Source of the DNA: Sternotherus odoratus
Lineage: Eukaryota; Chordata; Testudines; Kinosternidae
NCBI GenBank assembly: GCA_032164245.1
Contig: JAVMKO010000190.1
Span: 62,001-126,000 of the forward strand
Reading direction: 5' to 3'
Length of the DNA stretch: 64,000 nt
This document shows, one piece after another, positions 54,595-64,000 of this stretch. Every line of letters begins with the position of its first letter. Position 1 is the first letter of the stretch. A program made the translations under genes and the position numbers. The notes beneath the pieces were generated by a model, which was given only the letters and a program-made list of their open reading frames with translations, had not been told where the DNA came from and ran no database searches.

Positions 54595-55213
54595 CACAAA
54601 TACAGAAATGGGCCAAGTTGGTGCACAGGAGAAACTGGTAAAAAAAAGGGAGCATGAAACAACATGGGAAACCTGCTGCTGTATCTCTCCCCAGCCCTAG
54701 CCTGGCCTGGTATTAGTGCTAGTGAAGGAGAGGGGCAGGTATCTACATCTGCCAGTCTTGTAGAGCTGTGCAAGAATCAGGCACAATACAGAGGTATCCA
54801 CCTGCAAGTTCCAGATGGTTGGATTGGCTAATGCAACCTGGACACATCCATGGCACACAGGGATATAAAGTCAAGTGACCATCAGCTTCATCTCAAAGGG
54901 ATAAAGATAGGAAGGTTCACAATTGACTGAGTAGTTACATACAACTTTCACTGGCTAGTCATATCATTAGTGTCATTGTGGACTGAGCACCACACGGAGC
55001 TCCCCCCAACACCCCACATTCCCACCTGCACCCATCACACCAATGGCAGCTGTCCCAGGTAAGCGTTCCACACCCCAACCTCCTGCCCCAACCCTGAGCC
55101 CCCTCCCTCACCCTAGTGCCTGCACCCTGACCCCCTCCCAGATCCTGCACCCCCAGCCCTGTGCTCGGTGCACCCCCAACTTCAACTCAGTGCAGAGTGA
55201 GATGAAGACAATG
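54595..55213. other. No recognisable gene
   Basis: Short frames only between the tRNA pseudogene and a hAT element. Confidence 0.45.
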
Positions 55214-55221
55214 GGCTAGAA

Positions 55222-56607
55222 AATGGGGTCGGACACCTTTCAGAAGTGGTGTGCCGAGTCTTCATTTATTCACTTTAATTTAAGGTTTCGCGTGCCGGTG
55301 ATACATTTCAATGTGCTTTTAGAACATCTCTCTATAAGTCTATATATTATAGAACTAAACTATTATCATATTGTAAAATAAACAAGGCTTTCAAAATGTT
55401 TAAGCCTCATTTATAATTAAATTTAAATGCTGATCTCACACCGCCGTCCCGCTCAGTTCACTGCCTTTCACCTAAGCCAGCAGCAGGCTGAGCAGGGCCT
55501 GTGTCTGGGACCCCAGCTGGCAAGGGGCCGGCAGCCAGAACCACAAATCGGCAGTGGGCTGAGTGGGGCCAGCAGCCGGGACCCCAGACCAGCAGTGGGT
55601 TGAGCAGCTCATCCCGCTGCTGCTCAGGGGTTCCATCCACCGGCTCAGGGGTTCCATCCACAGGGAAACCAGCTGCCAGACCTGCTGAGCCCGCTGCGGG
55701 TTTGGGGCCGAGGCCCTGCCCACAGAGTGGTACCTCCCTTCTCCCTGGTTCTGGCCCATTCTCTTCACCTCTGCACTGAGGGTGGGAGTGCACTGAGCCC
55801 AGGCCGGGAGTTGAGGGTGTAGGGTCTGACCAGGAACTAGAATGAAGGACAGGGCTTAGGGTCGGGGCAGGAAGTTGGGGTGAAGAGCACTTACCTGGTC
55901 AGCTCCCATTTGGTGCGAGGCTGCAGGTGGAAATGGGGGGGGGCATGGAGGAGCTCCCATTTGGTGCTCAGGGTGGGAATGGAGTGGGTGGGGTGCAAGA
56001 GTCAGGATGTATGGGGTGGGGGGCTGGGCATGCGTGGGGGGGTGCCAGAGTCAGGGCCGGGGTCATGGGTGGGTGAAGGAGTCAAGCAGAGGGCTTTGTG
56101 GGGGGTGTACAGGGTCAGAGTAGGGGTTGGGGGTATAGAGCAGGGCAGAAGGCTTTGGGGGGGTCAGGGCAGAGGGTGTGGGCTGGGGTCCTGGGGGTGC
56201 TCCCAGTCCCCTGCTCTGAGCAGCTCATGGAAGGGGACTGGAGGGGATATGCCCCAATTCCACCCCCTTCCCCAAGGCCCTGCCCCCTTCTTCTCTTCCT
56301 CAGCCAGCCTGGAGCACCCAACATGCAGCGACTCCATTTGTGCCCCTCCCCAGCAAGGGCCATCTGCCAGCAGGCAGAACAGATGGAGAGGAGGAGCAGG
56401 AACCCACCATACTGCAGGAAGAGGCAGGGGAGCTGGGCAGGACCAAGCTTCCAGCAGAAGGGGGTACGGGGGGCACCCTGTCCTGGTGGGGGGCGGAGAA
56501 GAGCAGGCCGGGCTTGGAAGGATTTTTAATCACACACTGCAGGTGTGCCAGTAAAAATTGGCTTGTGTGACGTCTTTGGCACCCCTGCCATAGGTTGCCG
56601 ACCCCTG
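55222..56607. mobile_element. 1.39-kb hAT element with perfect target duplication
   Basis: The left end AATGGGGTCGGACACCTTTC and right end GCCATAGGTTGCCGACCCCTG in pattern are inverted (CAGGGGTCGGCAACC type). The octamer GGCTAGAA lies at 55214-55221 and 56608-56615. The AT-rich left part is followed by a GC-rich interior. No transposase recognised. Confidence 0.88.
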
Positions 56608-56615
56608 GGCTAGAA

Positions 56616-57009
56616 CCAGGGAGAAGGTCGGTACCTGCTCTATGTGGGCAGGGGGTGGGTGGATGGATCCTGTTTGTCTCCTCCCCGACCCTGCTGCACT
56701 TGCAGTTTACCTGCAGCCCCTCCCTTGTTCCAGGGACCAGCACTAGCTCCTGCCCCACTGTGCTTTTGCCCCAGACCCCTGCCTTGCTCCAGTCAGCAGG
56801 AACTAGTCCTGTCCCCATACGCCACTGTGCTCATCTTGCCCCTGCCTCACTCCAGATGAGGACCAATCCTCTCCCGCATGCCCCACTGTGCTCTTGCCCC
56901 AGCTCCTTCATTCCACAGGGTGGGGGAGAAATATGTTTGGCACCAGGCCCTTGAAAAGTGAATCCTCCCCAGGATACCATTATGTGATGGGGAATTGCAT
57001 TTTCCTCCC
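56616..57009. other. No recognisable gene
   Basis: C-rich sequence with repeated CCAGACCCCTGC/CCCCACTGTGC words, an imperfect short-period repetition. Confidence 0.4.
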
Positions 57010-57130
57010 CCCCTTTTTTATTTCTGATGGCGTTTCTGTCTGTGATTTCATTTGGCTTTTTTGAATGATGTTTTCTCCTGGATCTGATATTTAACTAGAA
57101 AAAAGCAAGAAGGTCTCTCAGCACCAGATG
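57010..57130 (+). repeat. Block duplicated at 5526-5640
   Basis: Shares GATATTTAACTA, AAGAAGGTCTCTCAGCAC and GATGGAGG in the same order. Both copies stand just upstream of a decayed tRNA. Confidence 0.7.
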
Positions 57131-57191
57131 GAGGCTGTTCCCCCAGGCTCTTCTACACTAGAAGTCAGAAGGACCCAGGGTGCTCTCTGCT

Positions 57192-57261
57192 GGTCCCATG
57201 GTGTAAGGGTCAGCAATGAAGACTGAATCCTACAATCCAAGTTCAAGTTCTGGTGGGATCT
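57192..57261 (+). pseudogene. tRNA-Gln-like pseudogene
   Basis: GGTCCCATGGTGTAAGGGTC, CTGAATCCTACAATCC and GTTCAAGTTCTGGTGGGATC resemble tRNA-Gln(CTG). The acceptor still pairs (GGTCCCA/TGGGATC), but about two bases are missing in the anticodon arm and its stem is disrupted. Confidence 0.65.
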
Positions 57262-57724
57262 TGGGACAGCGTTTTCACAACCTAACACTAGTGGCTGTTC
57301 CAAGCTTTTCTCTTGCTCTCTCAAATGATGTGGGAGCCTGTCTTCTGCCTGCTCCTTGTTGGGACTTAAGCACAAGAGGGGACATTTGATCCAGAAGGGT
57401 GTCCATGCCTGTGAGCTGCCTTTCCTCTGAGTCCTGAAGCTGGACTGCAGCCTGCTCTCTTGGTTAACCTACTGCCCAAACTTCAGCTGATGCACCTCAG
57501 CCCCCACTTATGCAAGGTTTGATACTGACATTACTTAAATTCCAGGACTGAAGGATTTCAGCTCCTCTTTGTCCAGAGGGTGACTTAGGAGCAGAACCCC
57601 ACCCCCCCAGACCTTCCCTACAATTGGCACTTGCCCCTCACTGAGCAGGATTGAAACTCCTGCAGGGAGACTGCTGCAAACATCCCCTCTGGTGTGAGCA
57701 AAGCAGCAGGGTGAAAAGAGAACT

Positions 57725-57796
57725 TGGAGATGCTGGGGATTGAACCCAGGGCCTCATACCTGCGAAGCATGCGCTCTACCACTGAGCTACATCCCC
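57725..57796 (-). tRNA. tRNA-Ala-CGC: tRNA-Ala, anticodon CGC
   Basis: The 72-nt minus-strand cloverleaf has acceptor GGGGATG/CATCTCC, including the G3-U70 pair that identifies tRNA-Ala to its synthetase. The anticodon arm CATGC-TTCGCAG-GTATG gives CGC and the T arm CTGGG-TTCAATC-CCCAG is perfect. It should decode GCG. No intron. Probably functional. Confidence 0.92.
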
Positions 57797-58349
57797 AGAT
57801 GGGCTCTGCTGGCTGTAGGTTACACTCAGAGCCCTCCTGGTTCCGGACTATCCAGTGGCCTCACAGCAGCATTGGGGACACATTCCCTGCTCTGGGCCAA
57901 ACCTGCTGTCCTGGGGGTTGCTGGTTCTTAGGGGTCACTTTGCACCAGGGACAGAATCTATGTGTGGGGCAGGGAGAGTGTGTGTCCTGGACTCAGGGTG
58001 CAGAGATACACTCAGCCCTCTCCCCTGCATTGGGTGGGAGGTGCTGCCATTCCCTGCTGGAAGGTTATGGTGGGGAGGGGTGTTGTGAGAAGCTCAACAC
58101 CTGACCCTGGGGGCAGGAGTGGGGTGGGGAGCTCCAAGTGTTTCTGGGATCTTCTATTTCCACAAATTGTCGTCCATAGAAACACTGGGAACTTGTGACA
58201 ATAATCCAGACTCTGTGGGTTTGGGCAGCTGTAACTCATGGTAAAAAACTGGTGAGTTCATGGCCCAGCTGCGCACCCAGAAGAAAGCCCAGCACGACAT
58301 GCCCAGGGTGAAGGGCTGTGCTAAAGGCTTGACCCAGGCCAGAGAGTTT

Positions 58350-58391
58350 CACATCATCAGTCTAATGCAATCCCCACTGAGCTACTTTGGC
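58350..58391 (-). pseudogene. tRNA-Phe 5' half
   Basis: The minus strand reads GCCAAAGTAGCTCAGTGGGG and GCATTAGACTGATGATG. This follows tRNA-Phe through the anticodon stem, after which homology ends. Confidence 0.65.
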
Positions 58392-58557
58392 AATGACCAG
58401 GCCAGCCAGGAAGGCTTAATACATGAGCAGTAGCACATGCTGGGGAGATTTGAATCTTGATGTCACAAGGCAGGAGAGAAGCAGTGGACTTGGCCCCAGA
58501 GTTTCCTATATCGCAGTCACTCAAGCCAGCACCTGCCCCCTCACAAGCTGTCACTGG

Positions 58558-59145
58558 TGCCCCCAGGTCCGACAGAAAGGATCAGCCATTCTCACTGGAA
58601 CAAGTCTGCCCATGGCTCGCGGGCAACTCCCCAGCCTTACACACAAAACCATCTTCTGAGAAGGAGCCCACTAGGACTCACCATTGCTTCTCTCCTTCCA
58701 CCCAGAACCCCACTTCTTCTCCTGGGCTTCAAGTAGCCGTCCCTGGGGTGCCAGGAGGCCGGCATAGGATACTCACTCCCTGCAGCCAACCACACTTCCA
58801 TGGATTCGGCTGTCGGAAGGCCAGGCGGGGGCTTCCTGGATCCCAGTTGCTCTCAGCCAGCCCAACCCCCACCTCCAAAACCATCAATCATGCCCTGGGT
58901 TGGCCACAAAGGAGAAGTGGTTCTTGCTGCCCTATGTGTGACAGGGAGCCTGTCAAACCCATCACTGCTCCTCCTGCTTGGACAGAAAAGAGAACAGGAG
59001 CGCACACACTCAGACTCAGCTCTGCTTGTCTTCCTTTCACCCATCACCAGTCTGCTTGTCCTGGACTGTGAGTAGCCACCCCTGGGAAGCCAAGAGGGAG
59101 GCCCAGGATTCCACCTCCCAGCAGCCAACCGCCCCTCCCCAGGCT
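58558..59145 (+). repeat. Tandem duplication of a roughly 300-bp unit
   Basis: Unit 1 (58558-58800) and unit 2 (58888-59145) share the order CAGAAAGGA/CACAAAGGA, TTCACCCA..., AGTAGCC(G/A)YCCCTGGG, CAGCCAACC and final CTTCC/CCTCC. A third relative is at 60608-60790 (GTCAGCCAGAAAGGAGCAGT, CCCACTTCTTCTCCTGGGCT). Long open frames here are chance products. Confidence 0.65.
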
Positions 59146-59520
59146 TTGGCAGAACAAATGCTGCTCTACTAACCCCACTTAGCCACACTGAGGTGAGCTT
59201 AGCTTCTGCCCTGCCTCCCTCAGCATCACCTTCCTCTTTGCCCCATTCCCACCTCACTTCCTCCTTTGGCAAGTGATGCCAGCTGGAAGAGCCAGCCTGG
59301 GTACGCCAGCCTCCAAGGGCAGAGGAGGCTGAGCTACAAGGCTCCAAGAGGAGACTGGCCCAGATCCTCCAGCTTTCCCCAGATGATGCTAAGGCACTTT
59401 CTCAGCTCATTTCCCCACCATCTGTCCTGCAGGGGTTGGGGGATCCCAGGGACAGGCCAGTGGCAGAAAGAGGAGCATCTTGCTGGACAGCTAAGGGAGC
59501 TTTGGGGGGGAAAGCTTTCA

Positions 59521-59593
59521 TGTTTCTGCCTGGTTTCGAACCAGGGGCCTTTTGCGTGTTAGGCAAACGTGATAACCACTACACTACAGAAAC
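59521..59593 (-). tRNA. tRNA-Val-AAC: tRNA-Val, anticodon AAC
   Basis: The 73-nt minus-strand cloverleaf has acceptor GTTTCTG/CAGAAAC, anticodon arm TTTGC-CTAACAC-GCAAA (AAC) and T arm CCTGG-TTCGAAA-CCAGG, all perfect. Should decode GUU/GUC after A34-to-inosine editing. Probably functional. A deleted relative is at 30741. Confidence 0.92.
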
Positions 59594-59870
59594 TCTATCC
59601 CAAGCTTCTGCCCCACCCTTCAAATTCCATCCAGTTGGCTGGCGCTCACCTTGGCACACCCTCATGGGTAAACCTGGAGAAAGTGGAGACAGAGCTTCGA
59701 TGGGTCAGCTGGCAGAGCAAAGAACACTCAGGAATTCAACTTCATGTTGTCACAAGCCCACACTGCTGTTTCCTTCTGGGGAGCATAAAATAAGGGACTT
59801 GTGGCAAGTAAGGACACTGCTGCGCTTCCAGAAAACAGCCCGCCTCTGCACACAAAGGGGCCAATGAGCA

Positions 59871-59943
59871 CGTCAAAGCCTGGGGTTGAATTAGGGACCT
59901 CTAGGTATTCAGGTTAATGTGCTCCTGACTGAGCTACTTTGGC
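59871..59943 (-). pseudogene. tRNA-Phe pseudogene
   Basis: GCCAAAGTAGCTCAGTCAGG with GAA anticodon in loop CTGAATA. The anticodon stem TTAAC/CCTAG is disrupted and the acceptor has one mismatch (CTTTGAC). Its flank is duplicated from the 2.6-kb tRNA-Phe locus, or the reverse. Confidence 0.75.
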
Positions 59944-60240
59944 ACTTACAGGACACTTTTTTTGCCTGATGCTTCTCTGTCCAGGATATTTTTCTCAGCC
60001 ATGGCACACAAAAAGGACGTCATTGTGAGCACTCCATGGAGGCAAGATGAATTTTTGCCTGCATTGCTCAGCTTGACTTGCTTCCTCACCCCATTCCTGC
60101 CTTAGTTCCTGGGTTACCTGGTGGCTAAAAGTGACTGGGGCCCAGCGAAGAGGTTGGGCAGCTAGATCCTGGTAGCAAGAGTCCTTCCACTACTTCTCAC
60201 TCTACCCTGTTCTCCGAACTTCACCAACTGGCTGCCAGAG
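59944..60240 (+). repeat. Duplicated flank of tRNA-Phe (copy 2)
   Basis: Collinear with 2680-2960, as described there. Orientation relative to the tRNA is the same. Confidence 0.75.
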
Positions 60241-60607
60241 ACTTGGCACCCAGCAGTAAAGGTGAAGGAGGTGGACAGAGGCACCCTCACCAGAGGAAGC
60301 TCCAGTCACCTCTTTGCCTCCTCGCTCTGGGCTCCTGGTTTGTCTTGCTGGCCAACAGGGATTTTGGCGTGTGGGAGCTCAGAGAGCCGGTAGGGTGAAT
60401 GTCTACAGCTGCCTCCCCACATGTGGGGAAATCAGCCTGACCTGCTGGCCCCACGTACTAAGTCACCAGGCCTTGAGCTTGCCCCATTTGACTTAAACAG
60501 GTTGACCTGGTGGCCAGAATTCTTTCTGGGTGGAATCCCCCCAAAGGTTCTCTACACGGGTTCAGGGTCCTCTCCAGCACACTGCCAGCCCCCTGCCCAT
60601 ACTCCCA

Positions 60608-60790
60608 GACCATCAATTGTGCCCCCAAGTCAGCCAGAAAGGAGCAGTGGATCTCATCACAACAAGTCCACCCACGGCTCATAGGAACTCCCCAGACCAC
60701 CCCAGCACACCACTTTGGACTCACCATTGCATCTTTTTCTCCAACGCAGAACCCCACTTCTTCTCCTGGGCTGCACTCTGCATTTGTCAT
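60608..60790 (+). repeat. Third copy of the 58.6-kb duplicated unit
   Basis: GAACCCCACTTCTTCTCCTG and GGACTCACCATTGC match unit 1 at about 58675-58735 in order and orientation. Confidence 0.7.
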
Positions 60791-60902
60791 CAACATGTCA
60801 GTGACAATTTATTTCAAGCAATTGCAAGGGAAAAGTGCAGTCAGACAGGGGGTCTCCCTTCCTTAGGCAGGTCTCCAAAGTACAAGCAGTTTAAAGCAAG
60901 TA

Positions 60903-61201
60903 CAGTAGACTCTTGATTATCCAGAAGTGGGTTAACCAGAATGTGGATTAACCAGGATGTCAAAAAAAATATGCATAACTCGCAGGACCGGCTCTGGCTT
61001 TGCTTCCGCCCCAAGCACACACACAAGAAAACCCCACCAGGGTGCAGGGCAGCCAGTGAACCAACACACCCTCTCCCTGATGCAGGGTGGCTGGTGAACC
61101 AACCCCACCTCCCCATATTTCCTATGGATCATGATTATCCAGGATTTTATTAACCAGGATTAATTTTTTCCCTATCATCCTGGATAATCGAGAGTCTACT
61201 G
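60903..61201. mobile_element. pogo/Tigger-like element, 299 bp
   Basis: Starts CAGTAGACTCTTGATTATCC and ends GGATAATCGAGAGTCTACTG, flanked by TA. Secondary GGTTAACCAGAAT/ATTAACCAGGAT repeats lie inside each end. Confidence 0.88.
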
Positions 61202-61638
61202 TATTTATACTTTCCCATTACATATCTCAGCAGATACAGCTGTGTCCTGGTTAGACATTTTCCTTCCCATTATCTTAGTCAGCATTCCATTCTCATTTTA
61301 CAGAAAGCTTAAAACAGCTTCTCATGATGTCTCTCTGACTCACATAAGCCCCGATTTTACAATCTCACATTATTAGGGTCAGGGTTAGCCTGTCCCTTGC
61401 TCTGTCCCTTAACCAAGCTAAGATGGTTGCACACAAATCCCCTTTTCCATTTTCGTACTTCCACAGTACTTACACTGACCTAATTTTGTAGTATAGACCT
61501 GAGCAAAGAATCACACCCCCCCTTGGGAGTGAAACTTCCTCTGCTTTCCAGAATCCAAACACAAGCAAAGCTTGTCAGAGTCCAGCGGGGGTTGACAGGG
61601 AATTGGGGAAGACAGAGACAACCACTCACGCAGTAGGA

Positions 61639-61712
61639 GGCAACATGGCTTAGTTGGTTAACGCCCTTGTTTTGTAAACAGGAGATCCTGGGTTCAACTC
61701 CCAGTGGTGCCT
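61639..61712 (+). tRNA. tRNA-Thr-TGT: tRNA-Thr, anticodon TGT
   Basis: The 74-nt plus-strand sequence has anticodon arm CTTGT-TTTGTAA-ACAGG (TGT) and a perfect T arm CTGGG-TTCAACT-CCCAG. The acceptor GGCAACA/TGGTGCC has one mismatch and the D stem another, so function is likely but not certain. A CR1 tail begins 12 bp downstream. Confidence 0.75.
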
Positions 61713-61723
61713 TGTTGTCTGGC

Positions 61724-61818
61724 TTTTGGGGCACCTGGTATTAGCTCCTGTCAAAAGACAAGATACAGAGCTAGATGGGCCTTTGGGTCCAGCCTAGTAT
61801 GGCTGCTCTTATGGTTTA
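61724..61818 (+). mobile_element. CR1 LINE 3' end
   Basis: GGGGCACCTGGTATTAGCTC, AAGACAAGATACAGAGCTAG and TAGTATGGCTGCTCTTATGG are the CR1 terminus, diverged. Confidence 0.8.
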
Positions 61819-61899
61819 AGCACTTCTGAACCTGGGTATTGCAGACACTCAGTCCTCCAGTTCACTAACCCTGGGCTAACATGGCGATGGAATCAGACC

Positions 61900-62235
61900 C
61901 TTAGAGTGCCTCTCTACTGGGATAAAAGCTGTGGGGCTGGGATCAGGTTGTGGGGCTAAAAAGCACAGTGCAGACATTTGGGCTCAGACTGTAACCTGGG
62001 CTCAGAGACCCTCACCCCTCATGGGCTCTCAGAGGCTGGGCTTAAGCTCAAATTTCTACAGTGGATTGTATAGCCCTGCAGCACAAGCCTGCATCAGCTG
62101 ATCCCGGCTTTGAGACAAGAGACTGGGGTGTGTTCATGGCAGTGTAGGTGTATGGTTAGCATATGTCTAGACTGCAATAAAATGCCCAGCTCAGGTAACT
62201 CAGGCTCACAGGGCTGTAAAGTTGCAGTGCAGGCC
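61900..62235. mobile_element. Fold-back MITE, relative of 26920
   Basis: The right part TATGTCTAGACTGCAATAAA, CAGCTCAGGTAACTCAGGC and CTCACAGGGCTG match the arm of 26920-27205. The left part (GGGATAAAAGCTGTGGGGCT) is a poor inverted counterpart. Confidence 0.5.
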
Positions 62236-62794
62236 TCTTGTCTCAGGCTCAATGTCCTGCTCTAGGAGCCCACAAGGTGGGGAGGGAGTTTAGCAGGTGG
62301 AAATGGTCACAGTTCAGTGGAGTATTACCCTGGCCTCACTGGCATCTCTCCATGGGTCTGTCTGCTTTGGGACAGGGACAAGAACACGTCCTGGGGCACT
62401 TGCTATTCCAAAGGGCAGTTTTGTATTTTCATTTTCAAACCTGGTGCCCAAAGCAGGACTCAGACCTCAGTGTCAATGAAAGAGCCTCCCACAGCTTCTG
62501 ACAGCCACAATGAGCCATTTATGCCACCAGCCTCTGAACTGAGGAACCTCTTTGATGCCCCTTCCCCAAGACCCCTCACTCATTGCACCCCCTACTCCTT
62601 GAGGTCCCAACCCCACAGCACCCCTTCTTCCTGAGACCCTGCCCCCATGGCCACACCCCCAGAAACCCTCTTCCCCCCAAGACTCCACCTTAATCCCCGC
62701 CTCCATCTTCCATCATTATGGATGGTAAAAGTGGTGGGGCCATGGCCTGCTAACCCTCCCTGTTCAAGCGCCCCTAACACAGAGCCAGAAAGGC

Positions 62795-62795
<1 letters not shown>
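62236..62795. other. No recognisable gene
   Basis: C-rich sequence in the second half. Short frames only. Confidence 0.45.

Positions 62796-62888
<93 letters not shown>
62796..62888 (+). repeat. (GT)n microsatellite, about 46 units
   Basis: Uninterrupted alternating G and T for about 93 bp. The long open frame across it is an artefact. Confidence 0.98.
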
Positions 62889-62890
<2 letters not shown>

Positions 62891-62959
62891 CAGAGTCTGC
62901 TGAGCTGTGCTGAGCCAGTGAGGGAAGCAGGGGGCTGATGTCAGAGCTGTTCCCTGCCC

Positions 62960-63430
62960 CCTGCCTCTGGACTGGTTACTTCCAGCAGCTGTGTGAACTT
63001 AGAGACTGTGCGCCAACACACTGTCTCTTCCCCAAGCCACACACTGTCTTCCCCTCCCCCACACTCTCTACCTCGCCACACACACTTCTGCCCTGCCACG
63101 TGTACTTCAGTTGAAAAGCAGCTGGAAATCTAGTAGGATGCGCATGGAACAACGGGATAGAAAAACCTGCATCATGTGATGCTGTACAGCCCATGAGCCA
63201 TTGCAAACCCTTCCCAGAGCACCCTGCAGCCAGTTGTACAGTGCGATAGCTACACACAGTGCACTGCTCTTTGGGGCGATGCAAGAGCTGCTAGAGTGGA
63301 TGTAGTCTGTGGTGACACAAGGAGCACAGGGTTGAATTAAAACACTTCAACTAAAGTGGCATAACTTTGTAGTGTAGATGTATGAGAGTGAGTCAGGACA
63401 TTGCTCCCTTTGACACAAATGATATTCAGG
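62960..63430 (-). repeat. Composite dispersed repeat (copy C), lacking the tRNA
   Basis: Matches copies A and B from CACTTCAGTTG...AAATCTAGTAGGATGCGC through GACACAAATGATATTCAGG, the linker that in A and B leads into tRNA-Ser. A Tigger-like element begins exactly there (63433), so the tRNA part is absent or displaced beyond the window. Confidence 0.7.
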
Positions 63431-63432
63431 TA

Positions 63433-64000
63433 CAGTAAACCCTCGATTTAACGGACCCCGATTTAACAGACTTCGGATGCAACGGACAAAATTTCCGATG
63501 CATCCGAAATCCGTTATTGGGGGCTGCCGGCTCCCGCCGCAGGGAGCCGGCTGGGTTGACAGCTCCCGCCCGGCTCCCCGCAGCGGGGACCCCTGCGGGA
63601 GCTGTCAACCCCCACCCCACCCCCCCGCCCAGCTCCCCGCAACGGGAGCTGTCAACCCCCCCACCCGGCTCCCCGCAACGGGGAGCCGGGCGGCGGGGGG
63701 GGGCGTTTGAGAGCTCCCGCTCGGCTCCCCGCAGCGGGAAGCCGGGCGGGGGGGGGGGCGTTTGAGAGCTCCCGCTCGGCTCCCCGCAGCGGGAAGCCGG
63801 GCGGGGGGGTTGACAGCTCCCGCCGGGCTTCCCGCTGTGGGGAGCCGGGTGGGAGCTGTCAACCCCCCCGCCCAGCTCCTCGCAGCAGGGAGCCGGGCGG
63901 GGGGGGCGTTTGAGAGCCCCTGCTTGGCTCCCCACAGCGGGAAGCCGGGCGGGGGGTTTGACAGCTCCCGCCGGGCTTCCCGCTGGGGGGAGCCGGGCAG
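63433..64000. mobile_element. Tigger-like element with GC-rich palindromic array, cut by window end
   Basis: Starts after TA with CAGTAAACCCTCGATTTAAC, a pogo/Tigger-type end, with internal CGGATGCAACGG and a second inner inverted motif. From 63510 on, units of about 50-60 bp (GAGAGCTCCCGCTCGGCTCC, CCGCAGCGGGAAGCCGGGC) alternate in both orientations. The right end lies beyond 64000. Long open frames here are compositional. Confidence 0.7.

Noticed and set aside
55880..56554. 224-codon frame
   Set aside because: Lies inside the G-rich interior of the hAT element at 55222-56607 and has low-complexity Gly/Trp/Arg composition.
58430..58480. tRNA-Ala-like GCTGGGGA...TTGAATC pattern
   Set aside because: Too short; anticodon and D arms are absent.
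58457..59071. 204-codon frame
   Set aside because: Lies in the tandemly duplicated 300-bp unit. The duplicate copies do not keep the frame, so there is no sign of coding constraint.
62647..62913. Open frame with alternating Cys-Val residues
   Set aside because: It translates the (GT)n microsatellite.
63426..63935. 169-codon minus-strand frame of Pro/Ala/Arg repeats
   Set aside because: Produced by the GC-rich palindromic array. Similar frames exist in other phases and on the other strand.

Overview
This is nuclear DNA of a vertebrate, most likely a turtle or another non-avian reptile. The evidence is CR1 LINE tails, DIRS-type and Ty3/gypsy retroelements, many hAT, PIF/Harbinger and pogo/Tigger-like DNA transposons, ERV LTRs, KRAB-C2H2 zinc-finger exons with turtle-like sequence, and scattered polymerase III tRNA genes. 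Species and chromosome cannot be fixed from sequence alone. Family names for repeats come from recognised terminal motifs and protein fragments, not from a database search.

Layout. 1-9.8 kb: tRNA-Gln and tRNA-Phe, a palindromic SINE-like element, and a truncated minus-strand Ty3/gypsy element with its LTR. 10-18 kb: a minus-strand KRAB zinc-finger gene (gene 1) with exons at 17.8 kb (KRAB-A), 11.6 kb (KRAB-B/linker) and 11.2-10.05 kb (finger array); it carries a nonsense codon in the linker exon, a 2-base deletion in the array and a further in-array stop. 18.5-21.2 kb: a CR1 LINE split by a 1.87 kb hAT element. 23.8-25.0 kb: a CpG- and G-rich 41-bp minisatellite of about 30 copies, next to a CpG-island promoter at 25.1-25.8 kb. 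26-36 kb: repeat-rich spacer with tRNA-Asn, tRNA-iMet and several tRNA pseudogenes. 36.2-37.2 kb: an inverted second copy of the CpG-island promoter, split by a solo LTR. 39.3-45.8 kb: an apparently intact plus-strand KRAB zinc-finger gene (gene 2; four coding exons, 642 codons, 15 fingers). 46.7-54.4 kb: a decayed PIF/Harbinger element, ERV gag/protease debris and an LTR. 54.5-64 kb: tRNA-Ala, tRNA-Val and tRNA-Thr, decayed tRNAs, local duplications, MITEs, a (GT)n tract and a GC-rich palindromic Tigger-like element cut by the window end.

How it fits together. The two KRAB-ZNF genes are head-to-head and each is preceded by a copy of the same ETS/CRE + ZNF143-like promoter in the matching orientation, which suggests an inverted duplication of a KRAB-ZNF locus. 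Gene 2 should encode a TRIM28-recruiting DNA-binding repressor; gene 1 looks degraded but retains an in-frame exon-skipping route around its nonsense codon. Sixteen tRNA or tRNA-like loci in 64 kb, mixed with KRAB-ZNF genes, resemble the tRNA/zinc-finger superclusters known from amniotes (for example the human extended MHC); synteny is only a hypothesis. No bacterial-type operon, CRISPR array or phage is present.
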